A DNA stretch of 64,000 nt from Mycetohabitans rhizoxinica HKI 454 (GTDB taxonomy: Bacteria > Pseudomonadota > Gammaproteobacteria > Burkholderiales > Burkholderiaceae). A model generated the notes under the pieces. The model worked only from the letters and a program-made list of their open reading frames with translations. It did no database searches and had not been told where the DNA came from. Positions 7,776-17,372 of the stretch are shown here, in pieces. Within the stretch, counting starts at the first letter, position 1. Each line of letters starts with the position of its first letter. The position numbers were made by a program, and so were the translations under genes. The stretch spans positions 1,660,867-1,724,866 of the forward strand of contig NC_014722.1 of assembly GCF_000198775.1 (NCBI RefSeq), read 5' to 3'.

Positions 7776-10700
7776 TTTTTGTCTCCAACTGTCTGCCGCA
7801 CATCGTTAACCACTGCCGCCCCTTTCGTACCCACACCAAGCAGTAACATGCCCTGCGTCGTACCATATGGCCAAGGCTGTTTAGTAAGCGGAAGTAGATT
7901 CACATTATCGATACGTGGAACCGTCACGCCAAACATGGAAACAGGGCGATTCAATCCATCGGCCACTCCCACATTGAGCGGAACCGGAGTCCTCAACGCA
8001 GCGACCGAGAATGCGAAATTAAATCCGTCATAAGCAACGTTGCCCCATCCTGGCGGCAACATCTGGTTGAAACCCCAGCGCAACGGATTATCACCAGGTG
8101 CATTCACACCGTTATAGCGGTTATACAGACCACTTCCGCCCTCTACCGCTTCGCTCAACCCAAAGCCCGCCATCCAGCCGCCGACCGTGCAGCCAAGTCC
8201 TGTCGTGCAAAGTCCGACACCTGTCTTCGCCGTCACGCCTCCAATAACGACCTTCGCCGCATCCTTCGCCACGCCCCCTGGATCGCTCTTCACCGCATCG
8301 CCAATCTTCTGGCCTGGGGTGTACTTGAACAGCCCCGCCTCTTTCCGTTGATTTACCCAATCGATTTCTGGTTGAAGTTGTGAAGCCTCAAGCTGGCTCA
8401 CATAGTGCTTCTTGTACTCCTCGCTTCCCGGCTTATACTCCGCCCAGCACTTCACCGCATAGCACGCTGCCTTTGTTAGCCGCTCTTGCTCAGCCTTATT
8501 GCTGCCCGCTCTTTCCGCGATCGCCCTCTTTTCATTGTCGTTAATCTGCCGATTAAACCGCCCCTCCGTCACCGCAGCCGTCGTCACAGCCGGTGTGTCT
8601 TGACCCGCCATCCCCGCCACCGCTGCCACCAACGAACTCACCAGGTTTGTTTGCGCTTCTTTCTGCCGCTGCGTCAACCCCTGCGTCGGCCCGAGTAGCG
8701 TGCCCAGCATCGAACTGGCCGCCGCCCCCATCGCCCCCGCGCCGCAATCCTGGCGGCTAGCCGCCGCGCCCGCGCACCCCACCAGCGCATGCAGCGCCGC
8801 GCGCGCTTCCTCGCTTTGCAAGCCATCCGCCACGCGTTTCACTTCGCTGGCCGCCAAACCCTGCACGTAATTGACGGTCGCCGACAGCGCGAACTGCCCC
8901 GCGCCTGCCGTCACATTGCCCCCCGCTGCTGCGCCCAGCGCCGACAGCGCCCGTCGATAAGTGCCGCCCGGGCCCCATTGCGCCTTTAGCTGCGCCGCCT
9001 GCTGTTGCGCTTGCGCCCTGGCCTGTGGACTCAGATTCGGGTCCTGCGCCGCTTGTTGCGCTTCATCCAGTTGCGCTTGACGATGACCCACGAACGTGCC
9101 GATTTGATGCGTCAGCTGATTCGCCATCTCGAACCCCGCCTGAATCTTCTGCTTGTCAAAGATCGGCTTGAGCGCGTTATCGCCATCTTGCCCGCTCCAC
9201 ACTTGCTGGTTCAGCCCGGCCAGGCTTTGCGCAACGTCTTGCCCCGTCAAAGCTTGCTGTTGCGCCTCGTCCGTAATGTGAATCGTACCGGCGCTGATCC
9301 CGCTCAGCGTCGTGCTGCTGGCCTTGCCCGAGGCGGCCATCACGCTGGGCGGCGCAACGCTGAATCCGCCCGGGGTCGACGGCAGCTTGCTACCCGGGAC
9401 TTGCTCGGCGCCCGTCGCCGCCTGTCCAGACTGGGTCGTGCCCACCCCTTCCAGGTCTTCGCCGCCACCCCTGCCGCCCAAACTGTAACCTCCGCTCAGC
9501 CCCACGCTACTGGCCTTGTAATCGGCGTAGTTGACGATATCCTCGGTACTTAACGTGCGCGTCGTCAAGCTATTCGCTCCGTCACGCACCGCCTGCTGCG
9601 TGCTGGCGATCGCCGCACCCTTCAAGCTCGTGTGACCCTTGACGTTAATCTGGAAACCACCGTCGCCCGCTTGGATGCCACTGCGCTCGGTCACGCTCGC
9701 CCAGTCGCTTGCAATCTTTTGCTGGCTGAAGCTAACGCTACCCGACACACCCAAACCCGCCGTCACGCTGCCGCCGAGCGACATATCCCGGCTGCGCTCG
9801 CTACTGCGCTCTTGCAGGCTTTCGATGCTCAGATCCCCGCCTACCTCGCCGATCACTTGCCGGCCATTGAGCACCGCTCCCTTAAGCGTAGTGTCGCCGC
9901 CCGACTCCAGCACCAGTCGGTTACCCGCGCTCACGTGAGTGGATGTCCAGTTCACGTCAGTGCCTTCGCCCCGGCCGCGTGCACCACTGACGCTCGCCGT
10001 CACACCGGCTGCCTTACCTTGGGAGCTTAGGTTCACCGCCACGCCCGCGCCACCGCTGATGCTGCTGTGGGTCAGGTGCGACTCGCGGGCGTTTTGCGCG
10101 GCCAACAAATTGATTTTGCCATCGGCCTTCAGTTGGATATCACCGCCACCTTGGATGTCGCTGCCTTGTACGGTCAACGTGGAATCTTGGCCCGAACCGA
10201 TGGCTTGAACCCTCACGTCGCCGCCAGCGGCAATGCTCGATCCCGATGCGGTGGCGCTGTTGTAGGTGGCCTGACTCCCCGTCTGCGCGCTGCCCACGGT
10301 GACTGAAATGTTGACCCCGCCACCCGATTTCGGATCCTGGGCGATGGCGTCGACGGTGTTCTTGGCGGCCAAGCCAGTCGTCACGCCCAGCAACGCTTGC
10401 ATACGGGGATCGGATGTCTGTCCTGCCGACCGCTCCACCTGCTGCGCGGTCTGGACCGCTGCTATCACTGGCGCCGTCACCGCCACTGTCAAACCCGATT
10501 GCTTGAACTGAGTTTGCTGCGTACCCTGACTCTGCTCACGGGCTTCCGTAATAATGACTTTGCCCGCTTGAATATCCACATCGCCCCTCGGCGTGAGGAT
10601 ATGACTGCCTTCTTGCCGATAAAGCTGTTTGGCAGCCAAGGTCACGTTACCATTGGTCGAGCCCACGGTGGAAGCCGTTGCACGAGTGCCGGCCTCTTGC

Positions 10701-13700
10701 TGGTCAGCGCTGTGCGCCTGACTGCCAATTGTCACCGACATCGCGCCATTATGTAGTAAACCACTCTTCTTGGTCTCCTTGAAGTGGCTTTCGCTGTGGG
10801 TCTGCGTCGCAGCCTGGATAGTCAGGTCGTTTTGCGCCTCAATGAATGTGCCCTTATCTGACACGACGTTGCTGCCGGTCAAGGTCACGTTGCGACCTTG
10901 CACCGCCACCGTGTGGCCGCTGAAGATGCTGGCCTGCGCGGTAGTGTCCGCCAGGCTGTCGCGAGTGGTGGTTTGACTGGAGCCGAACAGATTACGACTT
11001 TTATACTGCCGGCCTTCGCTCCAGTAGCGGCTCGTTTGCCCGCTCACGATGTTGATATCCCCATCGGCCAGCGCCACCAACGCGTCTTGATCGCTGTTGA
11101 CGCGGGCTGCACGGGCATTCAGATCGCCACCCGCCTGCATGCGTACGTTACCCCGCGCATGCACGGTGGCCCCGATCTCTTGCTCAGCGCCTTGCTTCAG
11201 GTAGTTGTTGGCGTCGATGACGTTGCTTTCTTGCTCCGCGACTTTGACCGTGCCGAGATTCAGATCACGGCCGGCAACTAGGGCAGTCTGACCGTTCTGC
11301 CCGTTGTTGGCGATCTGCGCGGCAATTAGATTGACGTCGCGCCCAGCGCCGGCCACCAGGGGGCCGCCAAGGGGGTAGTTAACGCTCAGACCGGCTATAC
11401 GGTCCAAATGAGTACGGCTAAAGTCGCTCTGGCCAGCTTGCTTGGCATCGCTGCGGGTTGTGGTGATCACATTCAGGTCGCGGCCAGCCTGAACGAATAA
11501 GGCTTGGTCAGCATCAATGCTGCCGCCGATTACGTCAATGTCGCCAAGCGCTTGGGCAGATACTGTCTTGCCGGTGATCCGGCCACCCACGTTACGCAAA
11601 TTTTCGGCATTCAGTTGCACGGCAGTGTGTCCAGCAAGGGTGCCTGTGTTGACGAGATCCTCCTTGAGTCGCATGTCGATCGCTTCCGCGGCGAGCAGTG
11701 TACCGTTACCGTCAAGGTCGCCCGGCTTGACGCGTGCGTAGACTTGCGGCACTAGCGCGCGAGTGACAGTGCCATCGGGTAGGTACACGTCCTGCTCAAC
11801 CAGCCAGACAATATCGCGGGTCAACTGTGCCATCTGCTGCGCGCTCAGCGCTACGCCAGGACGCAGGCTCCATGCTTTCGCATAAGCGCTGCCGGCCTCG
11901 AGCAACGCTTGGTATTGCGCCTCATCGCTGGCGTAGCCTTTCAAAAAGCGCCGACCTGTCAATTGCGCAACTTGCTCACGCACCAGCATTTGTTCGTAAA
12001 ATCCGTCCCCCAGGCGCTTGTGTGTGGCGGTTGGATTCTGCTTTGCTTGCGACAGCAGGGTAGCGGCGCTTTGCCAGGTGCGATAGTCGCTAAAGCGCGG
12101 GTCGGTCTCAATCAGATAGCTGCCATTGTTGGGCTGAACACGAAATAAGCTGTTGGCCGGTACTTGAGCGCTCGGCTGGACAGTGCGGATAACCATAGGG
12201 GCATCGCCGCGCATATCAAGCACGCCTTGCTCATTTTGGCCGCTCGTGGGTTCCTGGCCGTTTGCGCTTTGTTCCTGGCCGCTTATCGCCGGATCCGGAC
12301 CGCTTAGCGTCGGATCCTGGCTGTTTATCGCCGGATCCGGACCACTTATCGCGACATCGACCTGGCCCAGCTCGAGAGCGCCCGCACTAGGCGCGGCCGA
12401 CACTTCGATAATCGCACTTGCTCTCGGAGCGTCATCTGCCTGGCTAAGCTGTTGCTGTGCGATCGCATAGCCACGCGCGCCGCTGGCGGTATGCTGCTCG
12501 ACCTTGGAGACGGGCAGCGTAATCGTGTGCACAGTGTCGGCTGGCGTGTAAGCCATCCGTGCCCCCCAGTGGCGCTGATGTCGGCGCCTGGTGCCACCAC
12601 GCCACTCATTCCAAGTGTACTGGCTAGTGCCTGCTTCTCGGGTGATATGCTGGCCAAACACAGCCTCATTTTTCAGATTACCTAAATCGCCCTGTAACGT
12701 GCCACCGACGAAGATATGGCTTTTGTCGTTGGTGAAGTTTTCACCCTGCAGCACAAGATTACCGCCCGAGCGAATGAGCGCCGGCGCGCTTTGCGTGACC
12801 CGGGTCTCGTATTCGGTGCGCGTTATATCGTACTGGGTCCAATTGCTGATTTCGGCGCCGGTGCCATTGTGAAAATAACAGCCGGATTTGTGCCCTCCCG
12901 CCCAATGATAGTCGTTGATATCGTGTTTATTGGGATCACCGGCTGGCTGGAGCGCCATACTCTGGGTGGGCCCGCTAACCTGCACCAGTTCGGTGGCAAA
13001 GTGCGCGTTGCGATTGAGCAGGTGCTGGGTGTTGAAACTCAGGCCGCCCAGCGATTCGATCGTAGCGCTGTCGTTAAGTACGTGACCGGCACGACCCATG
13101 GCCTGGCGCTGCTCACTCAGCGTGCCGCCGATGTTTAGCGCTGTACTATTATGGCCAGCGCTAAAGATCAGCGCCTGCTCGCGGTTGTTGACGACTTTCG
13201 CACCAATATCTAGCCGTGCCCGCGCAGCAATGACCGCGGCTCGACCATCCTCTTGTCGATTGTCAACGGTGTTGGCCTGCAGCGCAAGGTGATCGCCATA
13301 AAGGCGGCCTGTGCCGATATTGTCCACCGCGTCGGCCTCGATGCGCGACTGCGCTCCGTCAATCAAGCCACGGTTAGACAGCTTGCCATCGGTGGCCACC
13401 CACACGCGGGTTCCATTGATCCGGCCACCAACGGTGTTGTCGATTTGCGCGCCCCGTACTTCAAGCTCGCCTGCTTGGAATACGCCACGGATGGTCAATT
13501 GCCCCTCCGTACGCACGACGGCATGGCCGTTGGCAATCACTTCGTGATCGTTGTCAAAGTCCTGCTGCAACTCCAGATTCAAATCACCGTTGGACAGCAA
13601 ACGGCCCGCTCCGCTTAGCCTGCTCGCACCGATATCCAGCCGTGCCCGCGCGGCGATGACCGCAGCCTGGCCGTCCTCCTGTCGATTGTCAACGGTGTTG

Positions 13701-14710
13701 GCCTGCAACGTAAGCTGATCGCCGTAGAGACGGCCCGTGCCGACATTGTCCACCGCGTCGGCCTCGATGCGCGACTGCGCGCCGTCAATCAAGCCACGGT
13801 TAGACAGCTTGCCATCGGTGGCCGCCCACACGCGGTTCCCATTGATCCGGCCATCGACGGTGTTGTCGATCTGCGCGCCCCGTACTTCAAGCTCGTCTGC
13901 TTGGAAAGTACCGCGGTTAACCAGCCGGCCCGCCGTGCGAATGACGGCATGACCGTTGGCAGTCACTTCGTTCTCGTTGTCAAAGTCCTGCTGCAAATCT
14001 AAGTTCAAATTGCCCTTAGAGAGTAGATGGCCTGCTCCACTCAGACGATCAGCCTCGACACGAAAGTCGGTGCCAGACAATAGCGTGCCAGCCGAGTTAT
14101 ACACGCGGTCGGCAAAAACTTGAATGCTACCGGCCGAGGAGACGTTGCCTTGCGTGTTGTCCAGTACGCTATCAGTGTCCGCGCCGGTGATCTCCACGCT
14201 GCGATTGGCGGTGATGGTCCCGGCATAGTTGTCGATATGCTTGGCTGTCAACGCAACGGCGTCACCTCGCAAACCTAACGGCGTAGCCGGGTCCGTGCTA
14301 CGGGTGTCACGGTTATCAATCCGTTTAGCGTTCAGCGATAACTCGCCACTCGCGGCTATCAGGCCGCCCTCGTTATCGGTGACATCAGCCACGCCCATCT
14401 GCAGCGCCTGTCCAGCCTGTATCACGCCACCCCTATTGCGCAGACTGTCAGCCTTGAGCCCGACTTCGGCGCTGCCGCCAAACTGGCCTTGAGTATTATT
14501 CAACGCACCAACGTGCGCGGTGAGTTGGCCTTGGCTATGCACCACGCCGGCGCGATTGTGCAGTTCGCCACTATTTAAGTCCAACTCGCCGCCGCTAAAG
14601 ATGCCGCCCGTTTTGCCGGAATCGATGTTACACACCGTTTGACCGTGTGTTTGCACGCGCATCGCGCCGCACGATTGCACTAACCCGCCGGTGTTATCCC
14701 AGTGCGCCAC
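7772..14710 (-). CDS. cdiA: CdiA/filamentous haemagglutinin-like exoprotein, middle and C-terminal part
   Basis: A 2312-residue open frame without its own secretion signal: the continuation of the frame at 14680-17331 after a double indel. In order it has FHA-1-type repeats (many ...LDNTQG, NRGLIDGAQ, IDNTVGGRING units); a central segment with MAHWDNTGG-like motifs and a Gly/Pro/Asp/Gln-rich linker (GPDPAI-type repeats near 12.3 kb); haemagglutinin repeats (LNVITTTRSDAKQAGQSDFS; SGGAGVAVNLSSQGKAAG); a conserved pretoxin region (SQTGQ...VTEGRFNRQ); and the variable C-terminus from INDNEKRAIAERAG to VRQTVGDKK. The usual junction motif (VENN or E/QLYN) is not obvious; the orphan modules show that the exchange point here is RFNRQ. 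In CDI systems this C-terminus is cleaved and enters the neighbour cell. Whether it is made depends on the upstream frameshift. Confidence 0.85.
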   Translation of the reverse strand: MAHWDNTGGLVQSCGAMRVQTHGQTVCNIDSGKTGGIFSGGELDLNSGELHNRAGVVHSQGQLTAHVGALNNTQGQFGGSAEVGLKADSLRNRGGVIQAGQALQMGVADVTDNEGGLIAASGELSLNAKRIDNRDTRSTDPATPLGLRGDAVALTAKHIDNYAGTITANRSVEITGADTDSVLDNTQGNVSSAGSIQVFADRVYNSAGTLLSGTDFRVEADRLSGAGHLLSKGNLNLDLQQDFDNENEVTANGHAVIRTAGRLVNRGTFQADELEVRGAQIDNTVDGRINGNRVWAATDGKLSNRGLIDGAQSRIEADAVDNVGTGRLYGDQLTLQANTVDNRQEDGQAAVIAARARLDIGASRLSGAGRLLSNGDLNLELQQDFDNDHEVIANGHAVVRTEGQLTIRGVFQAGELEVRGAQIDNTVGGRINGTRVWVATDGKLSNRGLIDGAQSRIEADAVDNIGTGRLYGDHLALQANTVDNRQEDGRAAVIAARARLDIGAKVVNNREQALIFSAGHNSTALNIGGTLSEQRQAMGRAGHVLNDSATIESLGGLSFNTQHLLNRNAHFATELVQVSGPTQSMALQPAGDPNKHDINDYHWAGGHKSGCYFHNGTGAEISNWTQYDITRTEYETRVTQSAPALIRSGGNLVLQGENFTNDKSHIFVGGTLQGDLGNLKNEAVFGQHITREAGTSQYTWNEWRGGTRRRHQRHWGARMAYTPADTVHTITLPVSKVEQHTASGARGYAIAQQQLSQADDAPRASAIIEVSAAPSAGALELGQVDVAISGPDPAINSQDPTLSGPDPAISGQEQSANGQEPTSGQNEQGVLDMRGDAPMVIRTVQPSAQVPANSLFRVQPNNGSYLIETDPRFSDYRTWQSAATLLSQAKQNPTATHKRLGDGFYEQMLVREQVAQLTGRRFLKGYASDEAQYQALLEAGSAYAKAWSLRPGVALSAQQMAQLTRDIVWLVEQDVYLPDGTVTRALVPQVYARVKPGDLDGNGTLLAAEAIDMRLKEDLVNTGTLAGHTAVQLNAENLRNVGGRITGKTVSAQALGDIDVIGGSIDADQALFVQAGRDLNVITTTRSDAKQAGQSDFSRTHLDRIAGLSVNYPLGGPLVAGAGRDVNLIAAQIANNGQNGQTALVAGRDLNLGTVKVAEQESNVIDANNYLKQGAEQEIGATVHARGNVRMQAGGDLNARAARVNSDQDALVALADGDINIVSGQTSRYWSEGRQYKSRNLFGSSQTTTRDSLADTTAQASIFSGHTVAVQGRNVTLTGSNVVSDKGTFIEAQNDLTIQAATQTHSESHFKETKKSGLLHNGAMSVTIGSQAHSADQQEAGTRATASTVGSTNGNVTLAAKQLYRQEGSHILTPRGDVDIQAGKVIITEAREQSQGTQQTQFKQSGLTVAVTAPVIAAVQTAQQVERSAGQTSDPRMQALLGVTTGLAAKNTVDAIAQDPKSGGGVNISVTVGSAQTGSQATYNSATASGSSIAAGGDVRVQAIGSGQDSTLTVQGSDIQGGGDIQLKADGKINLLAAQNARESHLTHSSISGGAGVAVNLSSQGKAAGVTASVSGARGRGEGTDVNWTSTHVSAGNRLVLESGGDTTLKGAVLNGRQVIGEVGGDLSIESLQERSSERSRDMSLGGSVTAGLGVSGSVSFSQQKIASDWASVTERSGIQAGDGGFQINVKGHTSLKGAAIASTQQAVRDGANSLTTRTLSTEDIVNYADYKASSVGLSGGYSLGGRGGGEDLEGVGTTQSGQAATGAEQVPGSKLPSTPGGFSVAPPSVMAASGKASSTTLSGISAGTIHITDEAQQQALTGQDVAQSLAGLNQQVWSGQDGDNALKPIFDKQKIQAGFEMANQLTHQIGTFVGHRQAQLDEAQQAAQDPNLSPQARAQAQQQAAQLKAQWGPGGTYRRALSALGAAAGGNVTAGAGQFALSATVNYVQGLAASEVKRVADGLQSEEARAALHALVGCAGAAASRQDCGAGAMGAAASSMLGTLLGPTQGLTQRQKEAQTNLVSSLVAAVAGMAGQDTPAVTTAAVTEGRFNRQINDNEKRAIAERAGSNKAEQERLTKAACYAVKCWAEYKPGSEEYKKHYVSQLEASQLQPEIDWVNQRKEAGLFKYTPGQKIGDAVKSDPGGVAKDAAKVVIGGVTAKTGVGLCTTGLGCTVGGWMAGFGLSEAVEGGSGLYNRYNGVNAPGDNPLRWGFNQMLPPGWGNVAYDGFNFAFSVAALRTPVPLNVGVADGLNRPVSMFGVTVPRIDNVNLLPLTKQPWPYGTTQGMLLLGVGTKGAAVVNDVRQTVGDKK
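13205..14056. repeat. tandem duplication inside cdiA, two 426-base units
   Basis: Units 13205-13630 and 13631-14056 are closely similar at an offset of 426 bases (142 codons), preserving frame. Each encodes one block of FHA repeats including SNRGLIDGAQSRIEADAVDN and TGRLYGDxLxLQANTVDNRQ. A few substitutions separate them, for example GTHVWVATDG against GNRVWAATDG types, so the duplication is recent but not brand new. It lengthens the extracellular stick by one block. Confidence 0.8.
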
Positions 14711-17331
14711 TGCTCACGTCGAGGCGACCGGCGGTGGCTCATCAGTGTGCCGCCAGTGTTATTCAGTGCCGCCTGCCGAGTATCGAGTTTGACCTGGCTG
14801 CCCCGGATCGCGCCGTCGGTATTGTCCAAGTCTGTGCTGTCCAACGACAGCTCGCCGGCAGCCTGAAGCGTGCCGCCCGCGTTATGGATATGGCCTTGGC
14901 TGTCCACCTTCAGGTGGCTTTCGGTTGCACTCACCAAACCGTCTTCGCGATTATCCAGCGTGGTGGACGTGACGCGCAGTCCGTGGACACCGATCAACTT
15001 ACCCCGGCGATTGTCCACTGTAGATGCGGTTACACTCAAAGCACCGTCGGCGGCGAGCGTACCTTGCGCACGGTTGTCGAGCGTGCCGCCCACGCTCACG
15101 TCCAAGTTGGATCGACCTTTGGTTCTGATCATGCCACCCTGGTTACGTAAATCGCGCGCCTTCACCGTCGCGTTGCCGGCAGCAACAAGCTGGCCATTGG
15201 TATTGTTGAGTTGATCCGCGATGTCAACCTGCGTGTCGTGTGTGCCAGCCGCGCTAATCCTACCCCGTTCGTTGATCAGTTGTTGCGTCTGCAACGTCAT
15301 CGCGCCATTACCGTGAATGGCGCCGTGGGCGTTGTCCAACACGTCGCGTACCTTCAACTCGAGCATGCCGGCGCCGCTGCCATGCAGCATGCCTTCGGCG
15401 GTAATCAGCGTGTCTGTGTCAACATGAATCTGCTTGGCTTGGGTCAAGCCGCCGCGCAGGTCGGCCCTATTACTGATCAGAGTCAAAACGCCATCGCTCA
15501 CCAGCGTGCCACCGACGCCTTCGAGCTGCGGCACCTCGATCTGCAAATGGCCACCGCAAGCTTGCTGCACGCGACCTTGCGCGTTCTTGAGCGTGTTGGC
15601 GCGGATATGCAGCGCCCCGTCGCTGACAATCTGCCCGCCTCGGCTATTATCAAGCGCATTTTTCGCCTCCAGACGGTTATCACCACCGGCTACCACCAGC
15701 TGACCCGCGCGGTTATCGAACGATTGGGCGTTCAGCGTTAGCGGCCCGGCTAGTTGCATCTGCCCCGTCTCGTTTTGTAGCGCACCAAGTTGGAGTTGAT
15801 GGCTGCCTGTCACATACAGTGCGCCCAGACGGTTGACCAGATCGCCGCCCTTTACGTTTAAATCGCGCACGCCTAAATGGCCGCCCTCATTGTCCAGACC
15901 TGCGTGGGCCGTCAAATCGATGGCACCCTTGGCCATGACGCGGCCGCCGTCGTTATCCAGTATGTGGGTAACGTTGAGTGCACCCGCCACGAGCGGCACG
16001 GCGCCACTGTCACCCAAGACGTTCATGCCCGATAGGCCGTCATGCCCAGGCGTCGTGGCGGCATCGGCGTCCGCCCCAGCCTGTCCGATGCGGCCGTCCT
16101 CCCGGTTATGCACCTGCGCGGCGCGCACAACCAGGTCCTGCGCACCAGTTTGCTCCATGGCGCCGCCCCGGTTTGTCACGGAATCTGCGTTCACTTCCAA
16201 GCGCATGGCATTCAACGTGCCTCCCCGGTTGTCCAGATCTTTTGGGGTGTCGAGCACGAGTTCGCGTCCAGCGCTGATCGTACCGCTGTTCGCCACGCCA
16301 CCGCCAACGTTCAAGCGCGTATCGGTACTGGCCTGCAGAGCGCCGCTGTTTTCCAAACGGCCGTCGGCGGTCACCACCAATTCGCCGGCTGATGCGCCGA
16401 TTTGGCCAGCGTTGCGCATACCCACGCCGTGCTCAGTACCGAGCAGAACGATTTTCTGCGCGTACATGCCGCCGAGTTGGCCCACGTCCAGGGCGAAAGC
16501 CGGCACATTGCTGTCGGTGGCAATGGGATCCACCACGCTCTGGCTGGCACTGACTTGATTGGCGCCGGTGGTAACGCGCAACTGCTGGGCCCAGAGGCCA
16601 GCATTGAGCCGGACGGAGCGCGCGATAATGTCAGTGTAATCGGCGCGGCTCGCATCGAGCCCGCCACCAGTGATGGTAACGGCGCCTTGCTGCACGCGGT
16701 AGCCGTCGAGGTTGCCGCCATTCATGATCGGGGCGCCGGTGGTCAGCGTGACACGATTGGCATTGATGAAGCCACAGCCGTCACAACTAATCCCGGCCGG
16801 ATTGGCAACCACGACGTGGGCACGCTCGCCGGCCACTTCCATGTAGCCGCGCAACTGACTTGGATGGCTGGCGTTGATCTCGTTGAGAATCACACGTGCG
16901 GTGCCATTGACTAGCCACGGATTGCCTTGCACCCACCCACCGAGCTGCGTCTGCGTGTGGGCGCTAGCGTTGTTGAGAATCACGCCTCGATGGCCGACGT
17001 CAAATTGCTTATAGGTATTGCGCGACACACCGCCCGCGTTGGGGGCTTGGATGTTAATCAGCGGCACGCCGTTGGCGGCGTTCAGTACGGTTGACTGCTG
17101 GTCGCGCGGCGCGCCAAGATCAGGCACGATCTGCGCTTGCGCGAGATCAATGACCAACCCGAGCGACAATAGAATCGAAAAATCCAGCACTCGCATCGTC
17201 GCCAGTAGGCTGCAAGCCGATCGTGCGGCCCGAACGCCGCGTGGCTTGCCTTGACTGGCGACATGCTCCGCCACGGCCATCTGTAAACCGCGGGCCCGAT
17301 TGAAGACGACCTGATATGAATGTGAATTCAT
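14680..17331 (-). CDS. cdiA: CdiA N-terminal part: ESPR signal, TPS secretion domain and first FHA repeats
   Basis: I chose the ATG at 17331 because MNSHSYQVVFNRARG is the extended signal peptide region typical of large two-partner secretion exoproteins. It is followed by a hydrophobic core (VLDFSILLSLGLVIDLAQAQ) and probable cleavage after AQA near residue 69. The TPS (haemagglutination activity) domain follows: NGVPLINIQAPNAGGVSRNT, KQFDV, NPAGISCDGCGFINANRVTL. FHA repeats fill the rest. The frame ends at 14680 after GGTLMSHRRSPRREQW. The homologous reading GGTLMSH-GRLDVSSGAL-DNTGG can be recovered with two small deletions about 30 bases apart, so the gene is broken or the assembly is wrong here. 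It lies 32 bases downstream of cdiB and is probably cotranscribed. Confidence 0.88.
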   Translation of the reverse strand: MNSHSYQVVFNRARGLQMAVAEHVASQGKPRGVRAARSACSLLATMRVLDFSILLSLGLVIDLAQAQIVPDLGAPRDQQSTVLNAANGVPLINIQAPNAGGVSRNTYKQFDVGHRGVILNNASAHTQTQLGGWVQGNPWLVNGTARVILNEINASHPSQLRGYMEVAGERAHVVVANPAGISCDGCGFINANRVTLTTGAPIMNGGNLDGYRVQQGAVTITGGGLDASRADYTDIIARSVRLNAGLWAQQLRVTTGANQVSASQSVVDPIATDSNVPAFALDVGQLGGMYAQKIVLLGTEHGVGMRNAGQIGASAGELVVTADGRLENSGALQASTDTRLNVGGGVANSGTISAGRELVLDTPKDLDNRGGTLNAMRLEVNADSVTNRGGAMEQTGAQDLVVRAAQVHNREDGRIGQAGADADAATTPGHDGLSGMNVLGDSGAVPLVAGALNVTHILDNDGGRVMAKGAIDLTAHAGLDNEGGHLGVRDLNVKGGDLVNRLGALYVTGSHQLQLGALQNETGQMQLAGPLTLNAQSFDNRAGQLVVAGGDNRLEAKNALDNSRGGQIVSDGALHIRANTLKNAQGRVQQACGGHLQIEVPQLEGVGGTLVSDGVLTLISNRADLRGGLTQAKQIHVDTDTLITAEGMLHGSGAGMLELKVRDVLDNAHGAIHGNGAMTLQTQQLINERGRISAAGTHDTQVDIADQLNNTNGQLVAAGNATVKARDLRNQGGMIRTKGRSNLDVSVGGTLDNRAQGTLAADGALSVTASTVDNRRGKLIGVHGLRVTSTTLDNREDGLVSATESHLKVDSQGHIHNAGGTLQAAGELSLDSTDLDNTDGAIRGSQVKLDTRQAALNNTGGTLMSHRRSPRREQWRTGITPAG

Positions 17332-17372
17332 AACGGGCATCCGATAAAGATAGCAGCACCCAAAATCGGGGC

